Part shown: piece after piece, positions 53,962 to 61,864 of the stretch
How positions within the stretch are numbered: position 1 is the first letter of the stretch
Layout of the letters: each line of letters starts with the position of its first letter
Assembly (NCBI GenBank): GCA_038328575.1
Contig: JBBQMD010000006.1
Span: 1-64,000, forward strand
Origin: JACVCS01 sp038328575
GTDB lineage: Bacteria; Planctomycetota; Phycisphaerae; Phycisphaerales; UBA1924
DNA length: 64,000 bases
Reading direction: 5' to 3'
The notes under the pieces: model-generated
The model's input: only the letters and a program-made list of their open reading frames with translations
Database searches by the model: none
Told to the model about the DNA's origin: nothing
Made by a program: the position numbers and the translations under genes

Positions 53962-55368
53962 TCAGAACATGATCTGGAACTGAGCACGGATCGCGGCCTC
54001 GATGCTCTTGCTGGTGCCTTGGAGGCCCAGGTTGCCGCCGCTGAGGTTGAAGATGTTCTGCAGCGCCGGGTTCTGGGCACCTTGGAACTGGCCGGTGGGG
54101 TTCAGGCTCAGCAAGCAGTCGAGCGTGAACTTGGCGGCGTGATCAGCGAAGTAGTGGGTGTAGCCGAAGGTGACGAAGTTGTAGGTGCTCGGGCGGAGGC
54201 TGGAGTTAGTGCCGGCCTGCGGGGCGACCTGGTTCACGCCGCTGCTGCGAGCGAGATAGAGGCCGTCGTAGCGGACGAAGGCCTCAGACTCGTTGTTCCA
54301 GCGGTACGCACCCTGGGCCATGACGCCCCAGTTGTGCCCGCTACCACGAGCGAAGCTGTTCGGGCCGCGGAAGCGAGCGTAGCTGCCGTAGACGGCGGCC
54401 ATCGCGGACCAGCCGCTGTCCTCGAACTGGGCGTCAGCGGTCCAGTTCAACGCATCGGGGTACACAGTGCCGGCGCCATTTTCGACGGGGCCCTTGCGAG
54501 CCTGCTGCCAGTTGACAGCGCCGCCAAGGCCGAACGCCTGCTTGTCGGTGGGCTTGCTGGTGGCGTCGCGGAGCTGGTCACGCGTGCCGGTGACGGTCCA
54601 GTCAGCGCGGCCGCCGACGCTGTAGGCAGCCTGGCCACCGATCGGGAAGCCAGCGGCGGTCGCGCCGCCGAGACCGGTCTGGTTGCTGTTAAAGGGAGTG
54701 TTAGCGCTGTTGAAGCCGTCGTCAATCTGGGCCGAGAACAGCAGCTCTTCGGTGCGGTAGCCGAGCTCGATACCCTGGACGCGACCGGCGTTGAAGAACG
54801 CATCGGTCACCGAGCGCTCAGAGCCCATGATCTGGGTGTCGCTCATGATCTGCTCGCGGCTGAAGCCCTTCTTAAACTGGCCACCCTTGATGTACCAGTT
54901 GTCGTCGAGGGCGTAGGTGATAAAGATGTCGTCGTTGGTGACGGCGCCGTTGCCAGAAGAGATCAGGCGGATGTTGAACTTGAGGTCGGGGTTGACGATG
55001 TGCCCGTCAAAGGTCACCGCAGTGCGACGGTTGCTGAAGCCGGACTGGAACGAGGTGTCCGAGCCCTGGCCGCTGCCGTTGCTGCCGGGCTCGCCCGCCA
55101 CGCCGTCTTCATCGCGGACGTTGACGGTGTAGCGGAACTGGGTGAAACCGCTGAAGTTCAGGCGGAACTTGTTGTCAGCGGAAGCGAGGAAGAACTTGCC
55201 ATCGCGACCGGCCGCGGCGCCGCCCTGGAGCAACGAGGAGCGGGTCTGGGCGTCGGCGTTCATCTCAGCAACGATCGCACGGACCTGGTCGGCCGTGAGG
55301 CCGTCGGCCAGAGCAGCGCTGGTGAGCGTTGCGCCGGCCAGAAGGCTCAAAAACTTCGCGTACTTCAT
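53962..55368 (-). CDS. Outer-membrane porin, OprP/phosphate-selective porin-like
   Basis: 468 aa; the ATG has AAGGAG 7 nt upstream. The signal peptide is YAKFLSLLAGATLTSAALADG. The mature protein is a beta-barrel: alternating strands rich in aromatic residues and Asn/Gly (FRLNFSGFTQFRYTVNV; SNRRTAVTFDGHIVNPDLKFNIRLISS; DDIFITYALDDNWYIKGGQFKKGFSRE; HYFADHAAKFTLDCLL) and the terminal ...FQIMF, with the C-terminal Phe needed for barrel assembly. It resembles the porin O/P family by layout. It is divergent from phoB/phoR-like genes, which makes phosphate uptake plausible (inference). A strong terminator follows. Confidence 0.87.
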   Translation of the reverse strand: MKYAKFLSLLAGATLTSAALADGLTADQVRAIVAEMNADAQTRSSLLQGGAAAGRDGKFFLASADNKFRLNFSGFTQFRYTVNVRDEDGVAGEPGSNGSGQGSDTSFQSGFSNRRTAVTFDGHIVNPDLKFNIRLISSGNGAVTNDDIFITYALDDNWYIKGGQFKKGFSREQIMSDTQIMGSERSVTDAFFNAGRVQGIELGYRTEELLFSAQIDDGFNSANTPFNSNQTGLGGATAAGFPIGGQAAYSVGGRADWTVTGTRDQLRDATSKPTDKQAFGLGGAVNWQQARKGPVENGAGTVYPDALNWTADAQFEDSGWSAMAAVYGSYARFRGPNSFARGSGHNWGVMAQGAYRWNNESEAFVRYDGLYLARSSGVNQVAPQAGTNSSLRPSTYNFVTFGYTHYFADHAAKFTLDCLLSLNPTGQFQGAQNPALQNIFNLSGGNLGLQGTSKSIEAAIRAQFQIMF

Positions 55369-55801
55369 GTGAAACTCCTTGAAATCCGAGGCGGCCTTGT
55401 CTCTGTTCGGAACGCTCCGCCTCGTGGCGCTCCGCCTGTTTTGGAACCTTCGCTGTGCCGGGCCCCACGCCCGGCATGCGTCACTTGCGTCAATCGCACT
55501 CCTCGGCTTCGCTCGACTCGCGAGCACGTTCCGGGCAGTGGGGCCAACTCTACCCGGTCTGCTTAGTGAATGCAAACCTGGCACCCCGGAATGTTGGCAA
55601 ACACCAACTTCCGCCTCTTGCCCTATCGGCCCGGTTTGCTAGTGATCACCAGCTTTTCTTCCGAATCCAACTTAAAGGTGTAGAGTTGCGTTCGGTTCGT
55701 GAACCCCTCACGGTCGGCGAACGGCGATGCCAGGGGTCCGAATCAAACCGGGCGCGCGTGCCGCCGCGATCTGAGCGACCCTTTTTATTCGGAGGATGTT
55801 C
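55369..55801. promoter_or_regulatory. 433-bp divergent control region between porin and response-regulator genes
   Basis: Contains a near-perfect 16-bp palindrome GCTAGTGATCACCAGC (55638-55653, one mismatched pair per half), an inverted GTTGG/CCAAC pair (55593-55608), and a GCTCCGCCT direct repeat (about 55410-55435) near the porin leader. A typical PhoB box is not visible. It should hold the promoters of both operons. The ribosome-binding site GGAGG for the response regulator is at 55791-55795. Confidence 0.5.
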
Positions 55802-56548
55802 GTGATCCCCACTCGACGAATCCTGGTGGTCGAAGACGAGAAAGACCTGGCGGAGCTGGTCGCGTTCAACCTCAAAAAACACGGCTTTCAGGCTCAAACC
55901 GTCGGCGACGGCGGCTCCGCCCTCCGGGCGGTCGCGGCGCAACTGCCTGACCTCATCATCTTGGACGTCATGCTCCCGGTAATGTCCGGACTTGACGTCG
56001 CTCGTCAGCTTCGTACAAACCCCAAAACTGCGACGATGCCCATCCTCATGCTCACCGCCCGCGGCGACGAGACCGACCAGCTCGCCGGCTTGTCGGTTGG
56101 GGCCGACGACTACGTCACGAAGCCTTTTTCTATGAAAGTTCTGTTAGCGCGCGTGACCTCGCTCCTCAGGCGAACCCCTGGAAACGACACCGACGGCTCG
56201 ATCCTCACCATCGGCCCCATCACCGCCGACCTCGGCGCCCACATGATCATGGTCGACGGCCAGGACACCAAGCTCACGCTCACGGAGTTCAAACTCTTGG
56301 CGGCGCTGCTCGGCGCACCCAAGCGCGTGCTCTCGCGCAACGAGTTGATCTCGCGCGTCATGGGACCGGGCGTGGTCGTCACCTCGCGCACTATTGATGT
56401 CCACGTCGCGGCGCTTCGCAAAAAACTCGAACGTGCCGGGAGCATGATCCGGACGATTCGCGGCGTGGGTTACCAACTGCTCGACGCCCCGCCGGGGGCG
56501 AGCCGAGCGCCGGTGACCGAGCCCGCCGCGAGCCCGATCTCTGGTTAA
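55802..56548 (+). CDS. Response regulator, PhoB/OmpR type
   Basis: 248 aa. The GGAGG at 55791 abuts an ATG (55796), leaving no spacing, while the GTG at 55802 sits 6 nt from it; I therefore prefer GTG. The receiver domain has acidic DE in VVEDEKD, the phospho-acceptor Asp in LIILDVMLPVMSG, Thr in LTARGD and Lys in YVTKPF. A winged-helix DNA-binding domain follows (LTLTEFKLLAALLGAPKRVLSRNELI, then RTIDVHVAALRKKL, IRTIRGVGYQL). It forms an operon with the kinase downstream, and the OprP-like porin is divergent. PhoB is the likeliest identity, not proven. Confidence 0.94.
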   Translation: MIPTRRILVVEDEKDLAELVAFNLKKHGFQAQTVGDGGSALRAVAAQLPDLIILDVMLPVMSGLDVARQLRTNPKTATMPILMLTARGDETDQLAGLSVGADDYVTKPFSMKVLLARVTSLLRRTPGNDTDGSILTIGPITADLGAHMIMVDGQDTKLTLTEFKLLAALLGAPKRVLSRNELISRVMGPGVVVTSRTIDVHVAALRKKLERAGSMIRTIRGVGYQLLDAPPGASRAPVTEPAASPISG

Positions 56549-56765
56549 AGCGGTGCCCGGGCTGGAAGTTCGACGTCAAGCGAACGCGAGCACTCTCGCC
56601 AGATGCGACGCCGACGCACCGTGGGATCGAGAGAACCGTCGTGCTTGCTGGGGACTGCTTTTCAAGCCAGCGGGGCGCACGCGGTGTCTGGTGTGTAAAG
56701 TCACTTCTCACGTGCCGATCGGCGTGCGGGCCCTGGCCTGACCGATCGACCATGTTGCAGTCGCC

Positions 56766-58319
56766 ATGAACACCCGCCATTTACTGTGGTCGATGATGTC
56801 GGTTTGGGCCGGGCTCGGGCTCGCGGTGGCGAGCGCTGCGACCATTCGGCCTGTCGGTCTGGGCGTGGCACTGGGGCTCGGCGCGGGGATCTTGCCGTCG
56901 ATCGTGCTGGTGGCCCGAGATCGGCGGCAGCAGCGCCGCTTGCGGACCCTGGCGGGCGAGGCGCGCCGGCTGTTGTCGATGACTTCGCCGGTCTCCGGAC
57001 CGACCGGGGCGCTCCCACCGGGATCGGCGGCGGACGCTGGCGCGATCGACGAGCTGCGCGCGGCACTCAACGCGCTGGGCGATCGGATGAGTCGCCAGAT
57101 CAAAGAGCTGCTGAAGAAATCTCGCAACCTCGAAGCGCTGATCGACGGGCTGCCCGAGCCGGTCATCGTCACCGGCGATGGCGATCGCGTGCTGCTCTGC
57201 AACCGAGCGGCGGAGCGGCTGGTCTCGCTCGAGCCGGGGCAGATGACCTCGCGCAGCGTGCGCGAGCTCTTTACTCGCGCGGAGCTGCTGGCCCTGCACG
57301 ACGCGGCCCGCCAGGGCGAGCAACGCCGCGCCCAGATCAGCCTCACTACCGCCACCGGCCAACGCACGTTCGAGGTTGGCGCCTCGCCCCTGCCCGCGGC
57401 GTGGGGCGAGGGCGTCTTCGGTGCCGTGCTCGTGCTGCGCGACGTGACGGACCTGGCCCGGGCGGTCGAGAAGCAGCGCGAGTTTGTTGCCAACGCAAGC
57501 CACGAGCTGCGCACGCCGGTGGCGGCGCTGCGGATCGCAGTCGAGACCCTGCAGGATTCATTAGGCAATGAAGACGGCGCGATTCGCGAGCGGTTCCTGG
57601 GGATCTGCGCCGCGCACGTGCAGCGCCTGGAGGACATGATCCGCGACTTGCTAGACCTCTCGCGCGCCGAGGCCCAGCAACTGCCCGTCCGCCCCGCGAC
57701 CATCGACTTCGCCGACCTTGAGCACTCGCTGCGCCTGGTCTTCGAGCCGATCTGTGGCGAGCGCTCGCTGCGCTTGAAGTTTGCGATCGATGAAAGCCTG
57801 GCGGGCAGCCGCACGGACCCGAAGCTGCTGCATCTGATCGTGCGCAACCTGGTGGACAACGCGACGAAGTTCGCACGCGAGCAGACCGCGATCTCCGTCC
57901 GCATGAAGCTCGCCACCGGCGGAGCGGCCAGCGCCGGCGCGAGCCAGGGGCTCGCGGTGCTGGCGTCAAACGGCAACCCCGCGCCCGGGACCACAGCGAG
58001 CGCAATGGCGAACCCGGCGCAGGGCGTGCAGGGCGCAGAGCACGCGTCGCCCGATCGCGCTCGCATGGTCATCGAGGTGCAGGATCGGGGCCAAGGCATC
58101 CCGCTCTCCCAGCAGGAGCGCGTCTTCGAGCGCTTCTATCAGGTCGACACCGCGCGCACCGGCGTCACCGGGCGGCGCGGCTCCGGGCTCGGGCTTGCGC
58201 TGGTCAAGCACGCGTGCATCGCGCTCAACGCAGACATCACGCTCGACTCGGTCTGGGGCGCGGGGACAACGGTGCGCGTGACGATCCCCGTCGACTTCGC
58301 GGTCCCCGCCGGAAGGTAA
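56766..58319 (+). CDS. PhoR-like membrane sensor histidine kinase with PAS domain
   Basis: 517 aa. Two N-terminal transmembrane segments (LWSMMSVWAGLGLAVASAAT; GLGVALGLGAGILPSIVLVA) are followed by a linker, a PAS domain (LIDGLPEPVIVTGDGDRVLLCNRAAERLV), HisKA with the phospho-acceptor in FVANASHELRTPVAALRIAVETL, and the HATPase domain: N-box HLIVRNLVDNATKFA, D-box VQDRGQGIP, F-box ERVFERFYQVDTAR and G-box GSGLGLALVKH. An Ala/Gly-rich insert of about 45 residues separates N- and D-boxes. The order after the response regulator, and the domain layout without a large periplasmic sensor, match PhoR. tsaB follows 6 nt downstream. Confidence 0.94.
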   Translation: MNTRHLLWSMMSVWAGLGLAVASAATIRPVGLGVALGLGAGILPSIVLVARDRRQQRRLRTLAGEARRLLSMTSPVSGPTGALPPGSAADAGAIDELRAALNALGDRMSRQIKELLKKSRNLEALIDGLPEPVIVTGDGDRVLLCNRAAERLVSLEPGQMTSRSVRELFTRAELLALHDAARQGEQRRAQISLTTATGQRTFEVGASPLPAAWGEGVFGAVLVLRDVTDLARAVEKQREFVANASHELRTPVAALRIAVETLQDSLGNEDGAIRERFLGICAAHVQRLEDMIRDLLDLSRAEAQQLPVRPATIDFADLEHSLRLVFEPICGERSLRLKFAIDESLAGSRTDPKLLHLIVRNLVDNATKFAREQTAISVRMKLATGGAASAGASQGLAVLASNGNPAPGTTASAMANPAQGVQGAEHASPDRARMVIEVQDRGQGIPLSQQERVFERFYQVDTARTGVTGRRGSGLGLALVKHACIALNADITLDSVWGAGTTVRVTIPVDFAVPAGR

Positions 58320-58325
58320 CTCTGC

Positions 58326-59138
58326 ATGACCACGCCATCGCGCAGCGCGCACTCGAACGCCCCGCCCAGCGCAAGCGCGCTGCTCACGCTGGTGATCGAG
58401 AACGCAAACCCCGGCAGCGTGTTGGGGGCGGGCGACCTCGGCCCCGCGAGCGTTGCGCTGGGGTGGATTGATCAGAGCGAGGCGACGCTGATCCACGCCG
58501 AGGCGATCGGCGCATCAACGCGCAGCGAGGATGATCTGGTCAGCGCAATCGCGCGATGCTGCGATCACGCGGCGGTCGACCGACGTCAGATCCGGCGCGT
58601 CGGCGTTGACATCGGCCCGGGCGGCTATACCGCCCTGCGCATGGCGGTGGCGGCGGCGAAGATGATCGCGCTGGTCACCGGCGCAGTTTGTGTCGGCGTT
58701 CCCTCCGCTGAGGTGTGCATCGAGTCGCTGCGCGAAGCGCCGGCGGATGGAGCGAGCGCGCCGACACGCGGCGGAGCGCCGGAACGCCCGATCATCGTCG
58801 TGCTCGCGACCAAGGGTGCCAGCGCCTACGTCACGCGCTGGCCAAGCGCCGAGCCCGGGCAGGTGATGACGTGGGCCGACGTGCGATCTTCGCCGGGCTT
58901 CAGTAGCGCGCTGCTGCTGATGGATGAGCACGCGCCGGCGGAGTGGCACCAGGAGGCCGAGTCGCTCGGCGCGGCTGTGCGCCCGCCGCGGTTTGACGCC
59001 GTGTCGCTGCTGCGCTGCGTGGCGCGAAGCGCCAGCACCGATCAGTTGACTGATGCCGGGTCGCTCGCGCCGCTCTACGCGCGCGAGCCGGAGGCGGTGA
59101 CAATCTGGCGGCAGCGCAAGGACACGCAGAAGCGCTGA
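58326..59138 (+). CDS. tsaB: tRNA threonylcarbamoyladenosine biosynthesis protein TsaB
   Basis: 270 aa. The family signature is VGVDIGPGGYTALRMAVAAAKMIA (usual v..GPGSFTGlRvG...ak) with the ASKHA-fold pseudo-nucleotide site; the canonical Asp-Thr/Ser at the very N-terminus (LVIEN here) is weak. TsaB scaffolds TsaD and TsaE in making the t6A base at position 37 of ANN-decoding tRNAs. It lies 6 nt after the phoR-like gene, so it is probably co-transcribed. It is longer than the usual 230 aa by an N-terminal Ser/Ala tail. The gene downstream is convergent. Confidence 0.9.
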   Translation: MTTPSRSAHSNAPPSASALLTLVIENANPGSVLGAGDLGPASVALGWIDQSEATLIHAEAIGASTRSEDDLVSAIARCCDHAAVDRRQIRRVGVDIGPGGYTALRMAVAAAKMIALVTGAVCVGVPSAEVCIESLREAPADGASAPTRGGAPERPIIVVLATKGASAYVTRWPSAEPGQVMTWADVRSSPGFSSALLLMDEHAPAEWHQEAESLGAAVRPPRFDAVSLLRCVARSASTDQLTDAGSLAPLYAREPEAVTIWRQRKDTQKR

Positions 59139-59160
59139 ACGCGCCCCGGTCTTGACAAAC

Positions 59161-60624
59161 TCACTTGGTAGGGACGGGCTCTTGCGTCGGCGCCGCCCCG
59201 TCAACCGGTGCGCCGAGCATCGGCGCTGCGCCCGCGGGCGCGGCGCCAGCCGCGGCTTGCTCTTCGAGTTGCTTCTTGCGGGCGGACTTGAGCGCGGTGA
59301 CGCCGATGAACGCCGCGATGACCAGCACCAGGGCGTAGACGAATCGCGACTTGCTCGTCTGCAACGCCACACCCATGATGCCGAACGCCCCGCCCATCGC
59401 ATAGAGCACGGTCACGGCGCCCTTGACCCCGAGCATGCGCTTGAGGATGTGGTGCAGGTGGTTATCGTCGGCGGCGCTGATTGACTGGCCCGCGAGCTTG
59501 CGCCGCACGATGGCCAGCGAGGTGTCAATGATCGGCACCGCAAAGATGATCAGCCCGCAGAGCACCAGGTTGGTGCGCCCGGTATCGCCCAGGGTCAGCA
59601 CGATCACGATGATCAGGTAGCCGAGCATGAGCGAGCCAGAATCGCCCAGGAAGATCGAGGCGGGGTTGAAGTTGTGCGGCAGGAAGCCGAGGCACGAGCC
59701 CATGAGCGCCAGGCACAGGACAATCCGCGCGGCGTCGAGACGCCCGTGGTCGTAGCTGGCCAGCGTCAGCGCGATGACCAGCAACGCGGCGCCTGCGATG
59801 ACGGAGATGCCGGAGCAGAGCCCGTCGAGCCCGTCGATCAGGTTGATGGCGTTGCACGCGCCCAGGACGAAGACCGCGATGACCGCGGTGCCCGTCCAAT
59901 AGATGATGTCCAGGTGAATGCTGCCGCCGATCAACGGCACATTCATGGGGAGCGAGATGTTGATGATCCAGTTGAGCGGGTCGGCGAGCGAGTCATTGAC
60001 CAGCGCGCCCGCGCCGGTGAGCACCTGCTGGGCGACCTTGACGCCGACATCTTCCATCGCGAGCGCCGCCGCCGCGATCAGCATCCCGCCGATCTTCTGC
60101 ATGGGTGTGACGTTGATCACGTCGTCCAGCAGGCCGATGAGCATGATGATCGTGAGACCGACGAGGATCGACATCGGCACCAGGACGACCGTCTCGTCGG
60201 AGTTCAGGTGCGCAAGGTTGGTGATCTTGTGCCAAGTCAGCAGGTGGTGATAGCGCTCGGCGTACGAGAACCCGATGCCCGCCACGATCCCCAGGTACAC
60301 CGCGATGCCGCCCAGGTAGGCGATCGGCAGCTTGTGCATCTTGCGGGCCTCGTTGGGCCGGTCGATGATGCCGTTGGAGATGGCCAGGCGGCGCATGATC
60401 GGCGTCGCGAGGATCGTGACGATGAAGCTGACAATGAAGACGCCGATGTACCCGTTGAAGATGTCCCAGAGATTTGTCGGCTGCGGGAGGCGGAGCGATT
60501 CCTCCAGCAAGCGCTGCTTGTCGGCAAGCGCGCCGATGTCCTGGGCGATCTGGCGCAGGCGCTCGGCGACCAGCGGGTTCGCGGTCGCGTCGCTCACGCC
60601 CGGGTTGTCAAGCACTGGCTGCAT
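59161..60624 (-). CDS. WecA-like undecaprenyl-phosphate sugar-1-phosphate transferase
   Basis: 487 aa from the ATG that shares a base with the upstream stop (TGATG); a GTG 3 nt earlier is equally possible. The N-terminal 50 residues form a helical, probably coiled-coil extension. The body has about 11 transmembrane helices of glycosyltransferase family 4 (MraY/WecA/TagO): DRPNEARKMHKLPIAYLGGIAVYLG, IGLLDDVINVTPMQKIGG (the Mg2+-binding DD), NAINLIDGLDGLCSG (the NxxNxxDGxDGL motif), FLPHNFNPASIFLGDSGSLMLGY and DDNHLHHILKRM. It attaches the first sugar phosphate to undecaprenyl phosphate for surface polysaccharide, and is coupled to the epimerase gene. Confidence 0.93.
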   Translation of the reverse strand: MQPVLDNPGVSDATANPLVAERLRQIAQDIGALADKQRLLEESLRLPQPTNLWDIFNGYIGVFIVSFIVTILATPIMRRLAISNGIIDRPNEARKMHKLPIAYLGGIAVYLGIVAGIGFSYAERYHHLLTWHKITNLAHLNSDETVVLVPMSILVGLTIIMLIGLLDDVINVTPMQKIGGMLIAAAALAMEDVGVKVAQQVLTGAGALVNDSLADPLNWIINISLPMNVPLIGGSIHLDIIYWTGTAVIAVFVLGACNAINLIDGLDGLCSGISVIAGAALLVIALTLASYDHGRLDAARIVLCLALMGSCLGFLPHNFNPASIFLGDSGSLMLGYLIIVIVLTLGDTGRTNLVLCGLIIFAVPIIDTSLAIVRRKLAGQSISAADDNHLHHILKRMLGVKGAVTVLYAMGGAFGIMGVALQTSKSRFVYALVLVIAAFIGVTALKSARKKQLEEQAAAGAAPAGAAPMLGAPVDGAAPTQEPVPTK

Positions 60625-61688
60625 CACCGAACATTTCCCCTGAGTGGCGTCGCGGGAGCGCCAGGCGCGCCCGCGGGCCGAGCGCCAAGCTCCTCCGCAA
60701 GATCGGCGATCGTTCGCTCCAGCGTGAACTCCGGCTCGAAGCCGACGGCCCCTCGCAGGCGGGAAAGATCGGGCTCTCGCTGACGAAGATCCTCAAACGC
60801 GATCGAGTACGCCTGATCGTAGGGAATCAGCCGGACCTCGCTCGATGATGAGAGTGTGGTTTTCACTCGGTGGGCCAGGTCGATCATCGAGATCGAACGA
60901 TCGCCCCCCACGTTCAGCACCCGCCCGATGCACGCGCCCTTCTCGAGCATCCGCGGCAGCACCGAAGCGACATCGCGCACGTCACAAAAACAGCGGGTCT
61001 GGCGTCCGTCGCCGTGGACCGTGATCGGCTCGTTTCGCAGCGCCGCGCCGACAAACCTGGGCAGGACCATGCCATAGTCCCCCACCTGACGCGGGCCGAC
61101 GGTATTGAAGAACCGGGCGATGACGACGCGCAGGGCGTGCTGCTGGTGATACGCCAGAGCCAGATACTCGTCGATCGCCTTGCTGCACGCGTACGACCAG
61201 CGCGACTTGGTGGTCGGGCCGTAGGTGACGTCGTCATCCTCGCGAAAGGGGATGCGCTCGCTCTTGCCGTAGACCTCGCTGCTGCTGGCGATGAGCAGCG
61301 CGGCGCGCGGGCAGACCTGGTGAACGAAGCGCAGCAGCTCGCCCGTCTGCGCGACGTTCGTCTCGATCGAGCCGATCGGGTCATCAATGACCAGCTTGAC
61401 CCCGACCGCCGCCGCCAGGTGATACACCTCGTCAAACGTCTCTCCGCCACCGGCGATCTCGCCGGCCAGCGTTGGGAGCGTCTGGCTCAGTCCGGCGCGG
61501 ATGAACCGCAGGTCGGGCGCGGTTCCGGGCAGGTTCGTGTCGCGCCCGGTCGAAAGGTTGTCAACTACCGTGACGTGGTCGCCCCGCGCGAGCAGGCGAT
61601 CGACGAGGTGCGAGCCGATAAACCCGGCCCCGCCGGTGACGAGGCAACGCCGACGCGCGAGATGGGGCGTTGGTTGATTCACGGACAT
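60624..61688 (-). CDS. NAD-dependent nucleotide-sugar epimerase/dehydratase (extended SDR)
   Basis: 354 aa. The Rossmann motif is VTGGAGFIGSHLVDRLL; the catalytic triad is Ser in IASSSEVYG and Tyr-Lys in WSYACSKAIDEYLA (YxxxK), with RFFNTVGPRQ and the C-terminal VHGDGRQTRCFCDVRDVA typical of extended SDRs such as GalE, RmlB and UDP-glucuronate decarboxylases. It acts on a nucleotide-activated sugar, identity not decidable. Its stop overlaps the transferase start, so the two form an operon of polysaccharide synthesis with the kinase gene upstream. Confidence 0.93.
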   Translation of the reverse strand: MSVNQPTPHLARRRCLVTGGAGFIGSHLVDRLLARGDHVTVVDNLSTGRDTNLPGTAPDLRFIRAGLSQTLPTLAGEIAGGGETFDEVYHLAAAVGVKLVIDDPIGSIETNVAQTGELLRFVHQVCPRAALLIASSSEVYGKSERIPFREDDDVTYGPTTKSRWSYACSKAIDEYLALAYHQQHALRVVIARFFNTVGPRQVGDYGMVLPRFVGAALRNEPITVHGDGRQTRCFCDVRDVASVLPRMLEKGACIGRVLNVGGDRSISMIDLAHRVKTTLSSSSEVRLIPYDQAYSIAFEDLRQREPDLSRLRGAVGFEPEFTLERTIADLAEELGARPAGAPGAPATPLRGNVR

Positions 61689-61864
61689 CTGGAGCGATCA
61701 AACTCAAGGTCAGAGGGGAAACGTCGCAGCGTGAGAAACGAGCGGTGGCAGGGACTCAGCCGCGCCGCCCACGCGGCGAGACGTCCAAACCAGAGGCCCG
61801 TACCTTCACGAGTCCCGCCACGACGTGCGACCAGCGTACCCGGCAATGCCCGCGCCAGCGCTGG

